Positions 1 through 6,504 of a stretch of 8,104 bases of DNA are shown here, piece by piece. The stretch spans positions 1 to 8,104 of the forward strand of contig WRLW01000063.1 of assembly GCA_009777435.1 (NCBI GenBank), read 5' to 3'. The notes under the pieces were generated by a model. That model made no database searches. It had not been told where the DNA came from and was given only the letters and a program-made list of their open reading frames with translations. Positions within the stretch are counted from its first letter, which is position 1, and every line of letters starts with the position of its first letter. Source of the stretch: Oscillospiraceae bacterium. Lineage in GTDB: Bacteria; Bacillota; Clostridia; Oscillospirales; UBA929. The translations under genes were made by a program, and so were the position numbers.

Positions 1-333
1 GTCGGGTTCGGGCTCCGCGGGCGCAGCGGCGGGCGCTTCCTCCGGGACGTCCGGCTCCCGCTCCGCGGGCATATCCGCGGGCGGAAGCACCGACGGCGCG
101 GGCACCGGCGACAGCAGCCCCGAGTCGCGCAGCAGGCAGAACACGCGTTTAAGCTCCTTTTCGTCAAGCCCGAGCGTAAATTCGGCCTGCGAGAAATCGA
201 GCGGTTCCGGGCGCGCGAGCAGATAGCAGAAAAACAGCGCCGCCGCGCCGTCCTGGAGCGCCATCACCTGATTCAGTACATGTCGCGTAACTCCGACCGA
301 CTGGCCGGTTTGCAGCTCGAAGGGTGTGCTCAT
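1..333 (-). CDS. DnaD-like replication protein, N-terminal part (cut by left edge)
   Basis: The visible 111 codons are the N-terminus of a protein that continues past the left edge. Residues about 12-72 resemble the N-terminal winged-helix domain of clostridial DnaD-domain proteins: a helix (VTRHVLNQVMALQDGAAALF), then FFCYLLARPEPLDF, then a helix-turn-helix-like LGLDEKELKRVFCLLRDSGLL. In that family this domain is followed by a linker and a C-terminal DnaD domain that acts in primosome or helicase-loader assembly. Here a Pro/Ala/Glu-rich low-complexity stretch begins near residue 73 and runs to the edge, which fits such a linker. The ATG at 331-333 is preceded by GAAAGGA (344-350) at 10 bases, which supports this start. 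The gene lies 31 bases after rsmG, and a DnaD-type gene in this place is, from memory, common in Oscillospirales. The DnaD domain itself is not visible, so the family call is by resemblance; another winged-helix regulator is possible. Confidence 0.6.
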   Translation of the reverse strand, partial: MSTPFELQTGQSVGVTRHVLNQVMALQDGAAALFFCYLLARPEPLDFSQAEFTLGLDEKELKRVFCLLRDSGLLSPVPAPSVLPPADMPAEREPDVPEEAPAAAPAEPEPD

Positions 334-364
334 GTCAAAATGATCCTTTCAGCATGGCGGCCGC

Positions 365-1039
365 TTACAGCGGCTTCGCCTTTATGCGCGAGTACCTGCG
401 CGGATACGCGGCGGGCGTCAGGTCGGTCTTGCGTATGGCCACAACGGCGTTCAGGCGGCCCGAGGACAGGGTATAGCGGTGTACGTTCTCAAGCTGGCCG
501 CGCAGGGTGCTTATGGCGTTGCCCGCCTGCACCACCTCGTTGTGACACTCGACGCCCTTCATGGCCAGAAGCTTTCCCCCTATGCGCAGTAACGGCAGCG
601 CCAGCTCGCACAGTATATTCAGCCGCGACACGCCGCGCGTCACCACATAGTCAAAGCCGTTGCGCCAGCCGTCCACGCGCGACAGCAGCTCCGCGCGCCC
701 GTGTACGCACGCCACGCCGTCAAGCTCAAGCTCGTCGCAGACTAACCGCAGGAATTCGACCTTCTTGTCGGTCGCGTCGAGCAGCGTGAGATTTATTTTC
801 GGCTCGCCCATGCGCAGCGGTATGCCCGGAAACCCCGCGCCCGAGCCGAGGTCAAGCACCCGCGCGCCGGCGAAGTTATAGAGCGTCAGCAGCTGGGCGG
901 AGTCCTCGAAATGGCGCACCCATATCTCCGCCGGGTCGTCTATGGCCGTCAGGTTCAGCTCCTCGTTCTGGCTGGTCAGCAGCTCCATGTAGCGTTCGAG
1001 CTTGCGCCGCGTGACGGCTTCTTTTACGGCGTCAGACAT
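365..1039 (-). CDS. rsmG: 16S rRNA (guanine527-N7)-methyltransferase RsmG
   Basis: RsmG (GidB) transfers a methyl group from S-adenosylmethionine to N7 of G527 in 16S rRNA in the cytoplasm; its loss can give low-level streptomycin resistance. The 224-residue length is normal. Visible family features are NLTAI (29-33) and RHFEDS (42-47), the Rossmann SAM-binding loop VLDLGSGAGFPGIPL (61-75), the acidic end of strand 2 in LTLLDATDKKVEFL (84-97), HGRAE (113-117), and the strand 4-5 region DYVVTRGVS followed by LRIGGKLLAMKG (151-162). The C-terminus PRRYSRIKAKPL is the usual basic tail. VTRGVS stands where many relatives have SRAVA, a mild variant. The ATG overlaps the mnmG stop by 8 bases, with AGAGGA upstream at about 9 bases. 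Adjacency to mnmG is the classic bacterial arrangement. Confidence 0.97.
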   Translation of the reverse strand: MSDAVKEAVTRRKLERYMELLTSQNEELNLTAIDDPAEIWVRHFEDSAQLLTLYNFAGARVLDLGSGAGFPGIPLRMGEPKINLTLLDATDKKVEFLRLVCDELELDGVACVHGRAELLSRVDGWRNGFDYVVTRGVSRLNILCELALPLLRIGGKLLAMKGVECHNEVVQAGNAISTLRGQLENVHRYTLSSGRLNAVVAIRKTDLTPAAYPRRYSRIKAKPL

Positions 1040-2894
1040 TACCGCCCATCCTCTCGCAGTACAGCATCAATACGGTTATGTCGGCGGGCGACACGCCGGG
1101 TATGCGCCCCGCCTGCCCCAGAGACTCCGGTCTCTGTTTGGACAGCTTTTGCGCGGCCTCGGCCGACAGCCCGGCGATCGAGGCGTAGTCCGCGTCCTTG
1201 GGCAGCGGCCTGCGCTCCATGCGGGACATGGCGCTCAGCAGCGCGTTTTGCCGCTTGATGTAGCCGGCGTATTTTATCTCTATCTCGACCTGACCGGTCA
1301 CGGCGCCGGGCAGCTCCGGCCTCCCGGGGTCGAAGGGCGCCAGCGCCTCATAGGTCACGGCGGGCCTCCGCAGCAGATCCGCGAGCCTGACGCCCGTCGC
1401 GGGCGGCGTCTCGCCCAAGCCGGTCAGCATGGCCGACAGCCCGTCCGAGGGCGGCGCGGACACGCGCTCAAGGCGTTCCTTTTCCCCGGAAATGAGAATT
1501 TCCCGCCGTTCTAACTCCTCAAGGCGTTCGCGGCTCGCCAGCCCAATGGCGCGTCCTATGGGTATCAGGCGGCGGTCGGCGTTGTCGTGGCGCAGCAGCA
1601 GCCGGTACTCCGAGCGCGAGGTCATCATGCGGTAAGGCTCGTCCGTGCCGCGCGTGACCAAATCGTCTATCAGCGTGCCTATATATGAGCTTTGGCGCGT
1701 CAGTATAAACGGCGGTTCGCCCCTCACAAAGCGGGCGGCGTTGATTCCGGCCACCAACCCCTGACCGGCGGCCTCCTCATAGCCCGACGAGCCGCATATC
1801 TGCCCGGCGGCGAATATGCCGGGCGCGTCTCTCAGCATCAGCGCGGGCGTCAGGCACAGCGGGTCAATACAGTCATACTCGATGGCATAGGCCATGCGCG
1901 TTATCTCGGCGTGTTCCAGACCGGCTATAGTCCTCATGGCGTCGGTCTGCACGTCGGGCGGCATGGACGACGAGAAGCCCTGTAAATACAGCTCGCCCGA
2001 ATCCGCGCCCATAGGCTCGACAAACACCGGGTGCCGGTCTTTACCGGCGAAGCGCGTCACCTTGTCCTCGATCGACGGGCAGTAGCGCGCCCCGACGCCG
2101 GTTATGGAACCATTATAAAGGGGCGAGCGGCGCAGATTGGCGCGAAGTATGTCGTGGGTGCGCGCGTTAGTCCAAGTCAGATAGCAGTTCTCGCGCGACA
2201 CCGGCGTTCCGGGCGTCTCAAACGAGAAGAAGGTCGCGTCGCAATCTCCGGCCTGAAGCTCCATAGCCGAAAAGTCCACGCTGCTTCGCTTGACGCGCGG
2301 CGGCGTGCCGGTCTTAAAGCGCCGCGCCGGCGCTCCCAGACGCTCAAGCGCCGAGGTCAGGCCCGTGGCCGCGCGCAGCCCGTCGGGGCCGCCGCCGCGC
2401 GCCGACTCTCCCGTTACCACGCGCGCGTTGAGGTATGTGCCCGCCGCGGCCACGACGGCGCGCGCGCGGTACTCAATGCCGTCCGTGTCGGTCAGAACGG
2501 TCTCCCCCGCTCCGTCCGGCCTTATATCCGATATCTCGGCCTGCCGCAGCAGTATGCCCGGATGGTTCTCTAACGCCCGCTTGACATAAGCGGTGTAAGC
2601 GGCGCGGTCGGCCTGGGCGCGCGGCGAGCGCACGGCCGGCCCCTTGCCCCGGTTGAGCATACGGAACTGTATACAGCAAGCGTCGGCGGCCTTGGCCATC
2701 TCTCCGCCGAGCGCGTCTATCTCTCTGACGATCTGCCCCTTGGCGACGCCGCCTATGGACGGGTTGCACGGCATGTTGCCCACACTGTCGAGGCTTAACG
2801 CGAACACCGCCGTTTTCATTCCCAACCGCGCGGCGGCCAGCGCGGCCTCAAATCCGGCGTGCCCCGCGCCGATCACCGCTATGTCATAGATCAT
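1032..2894 (-). CDS. mnmG: tRNA uridine-5-carboxymethylaminomethyl synthesis enzyme MnmG (GidA)
   Basis: MnmG is the FAD-dependent partner of the GTPase MnmE. Together they install (carboxymethyl)aminomethyl groups at C5 of the wobble uridine U34 in certain tRNAs, improving decoding of codons ending in A or G. The 620-residue length is normal. The N-terminus has the dinucleotide-binding IAVIGAGHAGFEAALAAARLG; CNPSIGG (C43) and RYCPSIEDK (C272) hold the two cysteines conserved in the family, and FRMLNRGKGPAVRSPRAQAD is the signature stretch. The C-terminal helical part ends SPADITVLMLYCERMGG, the MnmE/tRNA-interacting region. The ATG overlaps the preceding gene's TGA (ATGA), with GGAGGA six bases upstream, so translation is probably coupled. 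mnmE, often directly upstream in Firmicutes, is not here; that place is taken by the Rnf cluster and an unknown membrane protein. Confidence 0.98.
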   Translation of the reverse strand: MIYDIAVIGAGHAGFEAALAAARLGMKTAVFALSLDSVGNMPCNPSIGGVAKGQIVREIDALGGEMAKAADACCIQFRMLNRGKGPAVRSPRAQADRAAYTAYVKRALENHPGILLRQAEISDIRPDGAGETVLTDTDGIEYRARAVVAAAGTYLNARVVTGESARGGGPDGLRAATGLTSALERLGAPARRFKTGTPPRVKRSSVDFSAMELQAGDCDATFFSFETPGTPVSRENCYLTWTNARTHDILRANLRRSPLYNGSITGVGARYCPSIEDKVTRFAGKDRHPVFVEPMGADSGELYLQGFSSSMPPDVQTDAMRTIAGLEHAEITRMAYAIEYDCIDPLCLTPALMLRDAPGIFAAGQICGSSGYEEAAGQGLVAGINAARFVRGEPPFILTRQSSYIGTLIDDLVTRGTDEPYRMMTSRSEYRLLLRHDNADRRLIPIGRAIGLASRERLEELERREILISGEKERLERVSAPPSDGLSAMLTGLGETPPATGVRLADLLRRPAVTYEALAPFDPGRPELPGAVTGQVEIEIKYAGYIKRQNALLSAMSRMERRPLPKDADYASIAGLSAEAAQKLSKQRPESLGQAGRIPGVSPADITVLMLYCERMGGNV

Positions 2895-3547
2895 GACGGC
2901 TCCTCCGGGACGCCCTCTCCGTCCGCTGGGATATCCTCGTCGTCCTCACCGCCGCCGCCGTCATCATCATTGCCGTTTTCATCATCGTCGTCGCCGCCGT
3001 CATGCTCGCCATCTTCACCGTCATCGCCGTCGTCTCCGTCGTCGGGCGGCACATCGACATCCGGCGGTACTTCGGGGTCTGTGTCGGGCGGCTCGGGTGT
3101 GGGCGTAGGTGTTGGTGTTGGCGTTGGCGTCGGTGTTGGCGTGGGCGTGGGAGCGGGCGTGGGAGCGGGTGTGGGCGTGGGTGTGGGTTCAGGTTCCGGC
3201 GGCGGCTCAGGTGTGGGCGCGGGTGTCGGCGTGGGTGTGGGCGTTGTTTCGTCCCCGTCCGGGGGGGCGCTTGCCGGGGTCTGCGGCGCCGGCGGTCTGG
3301 GGCTTTCGCGCACCACGGTCATGGCCGGCTCGTCCCCTCCGGGCGCACGCCTTGGAAACAGCACGCCCTCCCAAAAGGGCAGCGAGACCTCTATACCTTT
3401 GCCGGTTATCTCAAAATAAGGGCGCAAAAAAAGATATGCCGCGCCGCATAACACGGCTGCCGCCGCGACGGCGGCGGCTATGGCGGAGAATACGCGTCTG
3501 ACCACCAGAGCGCGGCGTCCCCTGTAGCGCCCTCCCCCCCGGTTCAC
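2891..3547 (-). CDS. unrecognised single-pass membrane protein with Thr-Pro repeat and acidic tail
   Basis: I do not recognise this 218-residue protein. It has four parts: an Arg-rich N-terminus (1-18); one hydrophobic Ala/Val-rich segment (about 19-41); a short ordinary stretch (42-100) containing YFEITGKGIEVSLPFWEG; and a long low-complexity C-terminus. The last part is a Thr-Pro/Ala-Pro/Glu-Pro repeat (about 102-152) and then an Asp/Glu/Gly-rich tail to the end. By the positive-inside rule, the repeat and tail should lie outside the membrane. Thr-Pro runs are typical wall-spanning linkers, and the tail could bind cations; both are inference. The start is GTG at 3545-3547, five bases after rnfB; the only upstream help is a weak AGG, and no other start is available before the in-frame stop at 3596-3598. 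A run of seven G at codons 3-5 is a possible slippage site. The stop overlaps the mnmG start (ATGA). GC-rich codon use and a clean frame between two tightly packed genes support a real gene. Confidence 0.8.
   Translation of the reverse strand: MNRGGGRYRGRRALVVRRVFSAIAAAVAAAAVLCGAAYLFLRPYFEITGKGIEVSLPFWEGVLFPRRAPGGDEPAMTVVRESPRPPAPQTPASAPPDGDETTPTPTPTPAPTPEPPPEPEPTPTPTPAPTPAPTPTPTPTPTPTPTPTPTPEPPDTDPEVPPDVDVPPDDGDDGDDGEDGEHDGGDDDDENGNDDDGGGGEDDEDIPADGEGVPEEPS
2894..3091 (-). other. Asp/Glu/Gly-rich acidic tail-coding segment
   Basis: This segment encodes the last 65 or so residues of the unrecognised membrane protein. It is almost entirely Asp, Glu, Gly, Pro and Asn, with patches such as DDGDDGDDGEDGEH and GGDDDDENGNDDDGGGG. 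No EF-hand, dockerin or RTX nonapeptide pattern is clear; it reads as a disordered polyanion. If the protein's topology is as inferred, the tail lies outside the membrane. Confidence 0.7.
3092..3244 (-). repeat. codon-degenerate Thr-Pro hexamer repeat
   Basis: On the coding (minus) strand this is a run of six-base units of the form ACNCCN (Thr-Pro), with some GCNCCN (Ala-Pro) and a Glu-Pro/Pro-Pro-rich interruption near 3195-3215. Third bases vary from unit to unit, so the peptide pattern is better kept than the DNA pattern. That suggests selection on the protein, although length variation by slippage remains likely. It lies inside the unrecognised membrane protein gene and is not a CRISPR or an intergenic repeat. 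Confidence 0.85.
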
Positions 3548-3552
3548 GCGGC

Positions 3553-4380
3553 CTATTCGGACGGCGCGGGCTCGGCCCGCGGGCCTCTGTCTAAATTAGC
3601 GTCCACGATCAGGCGGCGCGGGCACTTTTCGGCGCAGTCGCCGCAGCTTGTGCATTTCTCGTGGTCTATGACGGCGAGGTTATCCTCGACGCGTATGGCG
3701 CCGTGCTTGCAGACCTTTTCACAGACGCGGCAGCCGACGCAGCCGATCTCGCATATCTTGCGCAAAACGGCGCTCTTGTCCTTGGACGAACAGCACACGT
3801 TGACATCCGCGTAATAGGTTACAGGGCGTATAATGTGTCTGGGGCAGGCCTTGGCGCACAGCAGGCATCCGACACAGCGCTCGTGGTCTACCAGCGCGAC
3901 GCCCTCCACGACGCTGACCGCGCCGTAATCACAAGCCGCAACGCATGTCCCCAATCCGAGACAGCCGTATTTACACTCGGGCGGCCCGCCGCCGGTGTCC
4001 ATGGCGGCCACGCAGTCGGGTATGCCGGCGTAGTCGAATTTTTTCTTAACGCGCACGCCGCCGGAGCACATGACCATGGCCGTGACGCGCGCGGCCTTGA
4101 CATGCTCCGCGCCCATTATGTCGGCCAAAGCGCCGGCGCAGGCGTCGCCGCCCACCGGGCACAGGTTGACGGGAGCGCCGCCGCTTGAGACGGCCTCGGC
4201 ATAAGCCGCGCAGCCCGCGTAGCCGCAGCCGCCGCAGTTGGTGCCGGGCAGGGCGCGAAGCACGGCCTCGTAGCCGGGATCCTCCTTGACGGCAAACAGC
4301 TTTGACGCGCCGGCCAGCACTAACCCGAACGCCAGCCCTATGCCGCCGAGCGCGGTAACGGCGGACAGAATGTCTCTCAT
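3553..4380 (-). CDS. rnfB: Rnf complex ferredoxin-type electron entry subunit RnfB
   Basis: RnfB takes electrons from reduced ferredoxin on the cytoplasmic side and passes them into the Rnf membrane core. Residues about 7-26 form the membrane anchor. The Fe-S domain follows, with C49, C52, C57 and C74 (TNCGGCGYAGC...NLCP). Two pairs of ferredoxin-type [4Fe-4S] motifs come next: C136/C140/C146/C150 with C169/C172/C175/C179, then C210/C214/C217/C220/C224 with C243/C246/C249/C253. That is up to five clusters, the cysteine-rich clostridial form rather than the shorter proteobacterial one. The length, 275 residues, fits. A short Arg/Pro/Glu tail ends the protein. The ATG at 4378-4380 follows AAGGGAG (4391-4397), which overlaps the rnfA stop, so coupling to rnfA is likely. 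This subunit distinguishes the cluster from the related Na+-translocating NQR, which lacks it. Confidence 0.97.
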   Translation of the reverse strand: MRDILSAVTALGGIGLAFGLVLAGASKLFAVKEDPGYEAVLRALPGTNCGGCGYAGCAAYAEAVSSGGAPVNLCPVGGDACAGALADIMGAEHVKAARVTAMVMCSGGVRVKKKFDYAGIPDCVAAMDTGGGPPECKYGCLGLGTCVAACDYGAVSVVEGVALVDHERCVGCLLCAKACPRHIIRPVTYYADVNVCCSSKDKSAVLRKICEIGCVGCRVCEKVCKHGAIRVEDNLAVIDHEKCTSCGDCAEKCPRRLIVDANLDRGPRAEPAPSE

Positions 4381-4395
4381 GGCACCAAATCTCCC

Positions 4396-4986
4396 TTACT
4401 TGAACACTTGCAGGCCCTGAAAGCCCATGAAGGCCATAGACAGCAGCGCGGCCGTCACTAACGCTATCGGGAACCCCTCGAAGGCCGCCGGGATATCCGT
4501 AAACTCAAGCCGCTCGCGCACGCTGGCGAACAGCACTATGGCGAGCGTGAAGCCAATGCCCGCCGCCGCGCCGTAGACCGACGAGCCGAGCAGGTCAAGC
4601 TCCTTTTGCGTGTTCAGGATGGCCACGCCCAGAACCGCGCAGTTGGTGGTTATCAGCGGCAGGTATATGCCCAGCGCCCCATACAGCGCGGGCACGGCCT
4701 TTTTCAGAAACATTTCCACAAGCTGCACCAGCGACGCGATTACCAATATAAAAGCCGGCGTCTGCATATAGCCTAACCCCAGCGGCGTCAGCGCGTATTC
4801 GTTGAGGCAGAACGTGGCGGCCGACGCCGCGGTCATCACGAATACGACCGAGAAGCCCATGCCCAGCGCGGTGTCCATCTTTTTGGATACGCCCAAAAAC
4901 GGGCATATGCCCAAAAACTTCACCAGCACGAAATTTTCAACCAATATCGCTCCGAGCGACAGCGACAGCAGCGTAGTCATGTTCAT
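4396..4986 (-). CDS. rnfA: Rnf complex membrane subunit RnfA
   Basis: RnfA is an integral membrane subunit with six predicted helices, homologous to RnfE and to NqrE. RnfA and RnfE assemble as an inverted pair that holds an intramembrane Fe-S cluster through two cysteines from each. Both RnfA cysteines are present: C28 in FLGICPFLGVSKK and C116 in LPLITTNCAVLG. These blocks, and VENFVLVKFLG before the first, are strongly family-typical, and 196 residues is the usual length. The first ATG (4984-4986) is chosen because AAAGGGA (4994-5000) is seven bases upstream; the ATG two codons later would have a 13-base spacing. It is 28 bases from rnfE, the longest gap within the rnf cluster, which holds the ribosome-binding site and no convincing terminator. 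Confidence 0.97.
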   Translation of the reverse strand: MNMTTLLSLSLGAILVENFVLVKFLGICPFLGVSKKMDTALGMGFSVVFVMTAASAATFCLNEYALTPLGLGYMQTPAFILVIASLVQLVEMFLKKAVPALYGALGIYLPLITTNCAVLGVAILNTQKELDLLGSSVYGAAAGIGFTLAIVLFASVRERLEFTDIPAAFEGFPIALVTAALLSMAFMGFQGLQVFK

Positions 4987-4993
4987 TATACCG

Positions 4994-5000
4994 TCCCTTT
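4994..5000 (-). promoter_or_regulatory. ribosome-binding site of rnfA
   Basis: AAAGGGA on the coding strand lies seven bases before the ATG at 4986, in the 28-base rnfE-rnfA gap. The spacing favours this ATG over the one two codons later. Confidence 0.75.
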
Positions 5001-5014
5001 CCTAAGAGCGCTTC

Positions 5015-5638
5015 TCACAGCTTCCCCTTGCGCTTGCGCCTGTTCAGCGCCCACTGCATGGCGGCGATTATAAATCCCAGCGTGATAAAGCCGCCGGGCG
5101 CGAGGCCCATCAGCAGCGCGGGCCGGAAGCCGGGCGGCATGACGGGCACTCCCAGCAGGGTTCCCGCGCCCAGCGCCTCGCGCACCACCGACATGGCTAT
5201 CAGCGCCGCCGTGAAGCCAATCCCCATGGCTAACCCGTCGAGCGCCGAGTTGAACACGCCGTTGACGCGCGCGAACGCCTCCGCGCGCGCTAATATGATG
5301 CAGTTGACCACAATCAGCGGTATAAACAAGCCCAGACTCTTGGATAACTGCGGGAAAAACGCCTGCAGCAGCATGTCAACAATGGTGACAAAGGTGGCTA
5401 TGACCACGATATAGGCCGCTATGCGCACGTTTTCAGGGATAAACTTGCGCAGCAGCGATATGACCGTGTTTGAGAATATCAGCACAAAGGTCGCGCTCAG
5501 CCCCATGCCTATACCGTTGAACACCGACACCGACACCGCCATCACAGGACACATGCCGAGCAGTAAAACGGTCACGGGGTTTTGGAATATCAGGCCGTCG
5601 GAGAACCGCGACCCGACGCTTTTAAGGTCGGACTTCAC
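5015..5638 (-). CDS. rnfE: Rnf complex membrane subunit RnfE
   Basis: RnfE is the paralogous partner of RnfA (NqrD-like), a six-helix membrane protein on the electron path between RnfB and the outward-facing flavins. The cluster-binding cysteines are C30 in LLGMCPVMAVS and C113 in IPLIVVNCIILARAEAFA. The N-terminus has the typical NPVTVLLLGMCP, and the hydrophilic C-terminus NRRKRKGKL is basic, so probably cytoplasmic. The length is 207 residues, as expected. The start is GTG, overlapping the rnfG stop (GTGA), with GGAGGAGGG (5648-5656) nine bases upstream, so translational coupling to rnfG is likely. In NqrD/RnfE families the residue pattern around the first cysteine varies; VMAVSVSVFNGIGMGL here is within that range. 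Confidence 0.96.
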   Translation of the reverse strand: MKSDLKSVGSRFSDGLIFQNPVTVLLLGMCPVMAVSVSVFNGIGMGLSATFVLIFSNTVISLLRKFIPENVRIAAYIVVIATFVTIVDMLLQAFFPQLSKSLGLFIPLIVVNCIILARAEAFARVNGVFNSALDGLAMGIGFTAALIAMSVVREALGAGTLLGVPVMPPGFRPALLMGLAPGGFITLGFIIAAMQWALNRRKRKGKL

Positions 5639-6504
5639 TGCCCGTCACCCTCCTCCGCGTAGTAGTATGATGAAGCGGTATACGCCGCCACGGCGGCCAG
5701 CGCGTCGCTGACGCCTGTCGTCACGGCGCGGGACGATATGGTCGCGCCGGCTATGGCGTCGATGTCGTTATCGCCGCGCCCTATCGAGACGCCGGCGCGC
5801 TTGCCGGTAAAGCGCCCCAAGAATTCCGGGCTTCCGGCCTTTGTGCCAAGCCCGGCCGTTTCGGTCATGGATACTATCGAAACGCCCGTCACGGAGCCTC
5901 CGGCGTCAACGCCCACCATCATTTCTATCTCGCCGCCGTAGCCGTTGGGCGCCACGTTCACGGCGTAGTCCTCCCCGCCGTCGTATGAGTAGGCGGCGTA
6001 AAGCTCGCGCGCCGAGCCGGGCAGCTCCGCGCCGTCTATCAGCGCGTATCCCGCGCGGCCGGGCAATACCTCCGCCAGCGCGCGCTCAACGGCGGCCTGC
6101 CTGTGTTCGCTGATGGGCCGCTCGGTCAGAATATGCGTCGCCGCGAGCAGCGCCGCGCTGACCGACGTAATCACAAACAGCGACAAGGCCATTTTAGCCG
6201 ACGGCGGCATATTCCTAAACATGCCCGCCAGTACGCGGGGCAGCTCGCGCCTTTTTTCGCGCGCGGCGGCTTTCTTGGCCAACCTCTCCGCAGTTGCTTT
6301 GGCTGCGGCTTCCGCAGCCTCGGCTGCTGCTGTCTCCTCCGCGCTTTGCTCCTCAGTCCCGCCGGCGTCCTCCGGCGCGCTTTCGGGTGCGTCCGCGGGC
6401 GCGTCTACGGGCGCGTCTGCGGGTGTCTCCGCCGGTATCTCGGATACTTCTTCGGGTATCCCGGACGCCTCGTCGAAGCGGCCCTCCCTCTCGAAATCAC
6501 TCAC
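5635..6504 (-). CDS. rnfG: Rnf complex FMN-binding subunit RnfG with long N-terminal cytoplasmic extension
   Basis: RnfG is a single-pass membrane protein whose outward-facing domain carries covalently bound FMN (NqrC-like). The FMN-binding domain is recognisable from GYGGEIEMMVGVD through VSIVSMTETAGLGTKAGSPEFLGRF to the attachment motif DAIAGAT (249-255), with T255 the expected flavinylated residue. The membrane helix is at about 103-124 (MALSLFVITSVSAALLAATH). The unusual part lies before it: about 100 cytoplasmic residues, first acidic and Pro/Ala-rich (1-48), then an Ala/Glu/Lys/Arg-rich, probably helical stretch (50-92). Most RnfG proteins start close to the helix, so 289 residues is long. 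The GTG start (6502-6504) is supported by AAAGGGGG at nine bases and by a GTGA overlap with rnfD. Internal ATGs near residue 95-105 lack a good ribosome-binding site. An ApbE flavin transferase is needed to load the FMN and is not in this window. Confidence 0.95.
   Translation of the reverse strand: MSDFEREGRFDEASGIPEEVSEIPAETPADAPVDAPADAPESAPEDAGGTEEQSAEETAAAEAAEAAAKATAERLAKKAAAREKRRELPRVLAGMFRNMPPSAKMALSLFVITSVSAALLAATHILTERPISEHRQAAVERALAEVLPGRAGYALIDGAELPGSARELYAAYSYDGGEDYAVNVAPNGYGGEIEMMVGVDAGGSVTGVSIVSMTETAGLGTKAGSPEFLGRFTGKRAGVSIGRGDNDIDAIAGATISSRAVTTGVSDALAAVAAYTASSYYYAEEGDGQ
5648..5656 (-). promoter_or_regulatory. ribosome-binding site of rnfE inside the rnfG end
   Basis: The coding strand reads GGAGGAGGG, nine bases before the GTG at 5638. 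It supports the GTG start that overlaps the rnfG stop as GTGA. Confidence 0.7.
6387..6422 (-). repeat. three tandem 12-base units in the rnfG extension
   Basis: Three near-identical 12-base units (plus-strand form GCGCGTCTGCGG, with one to two changes each) encode Asp-Ala-Pro-Ala/Val repeats within PADAPVDAPADAP of the RnfG N-terminal extension. Partly decayed copies flank them. The array looks like a short slippage or duplication product in a disordered segment. Confidence 0.75.

Noticed and set aside
280..789. Plus-strand frame of 169 residues opposite rsmG
   Set aside because: Arg/Ala/Ser-rich composition typical of an antisense frame in GC-rich DNA; rsmG on the other strand is a clear family member.
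2473..2769. Second minus-strand frame inside mnmG
   Set aside because: It is an Arg-rich alternate frame within the conserved mnmG N-terminal domain; mnmG itself has no frameshift there.
3092..3244. CRISPR or intergenic satellite
   Set aside because: The units are six bases long, contiguous and codon-aligned within an open frame; there are no spacers.
2859..3451. Long plus-strand open frames rich in Ser-Pro and Gly-Val repeats
   Set aside because: They are the antisense of the Thr-Pro and acidic-tail codons of the minus-strand gene. They have no ribosome-binding site or family resemblance, and they would overlap it completely.
4987..5014. Possible terminator in the rnfE-rnfA gap
   Set aside because: Only a short AGCGCT palindrome with three-base arms is present, with no stable stem or T run; the gap mainly holds the rnfA ribosome-binding site.
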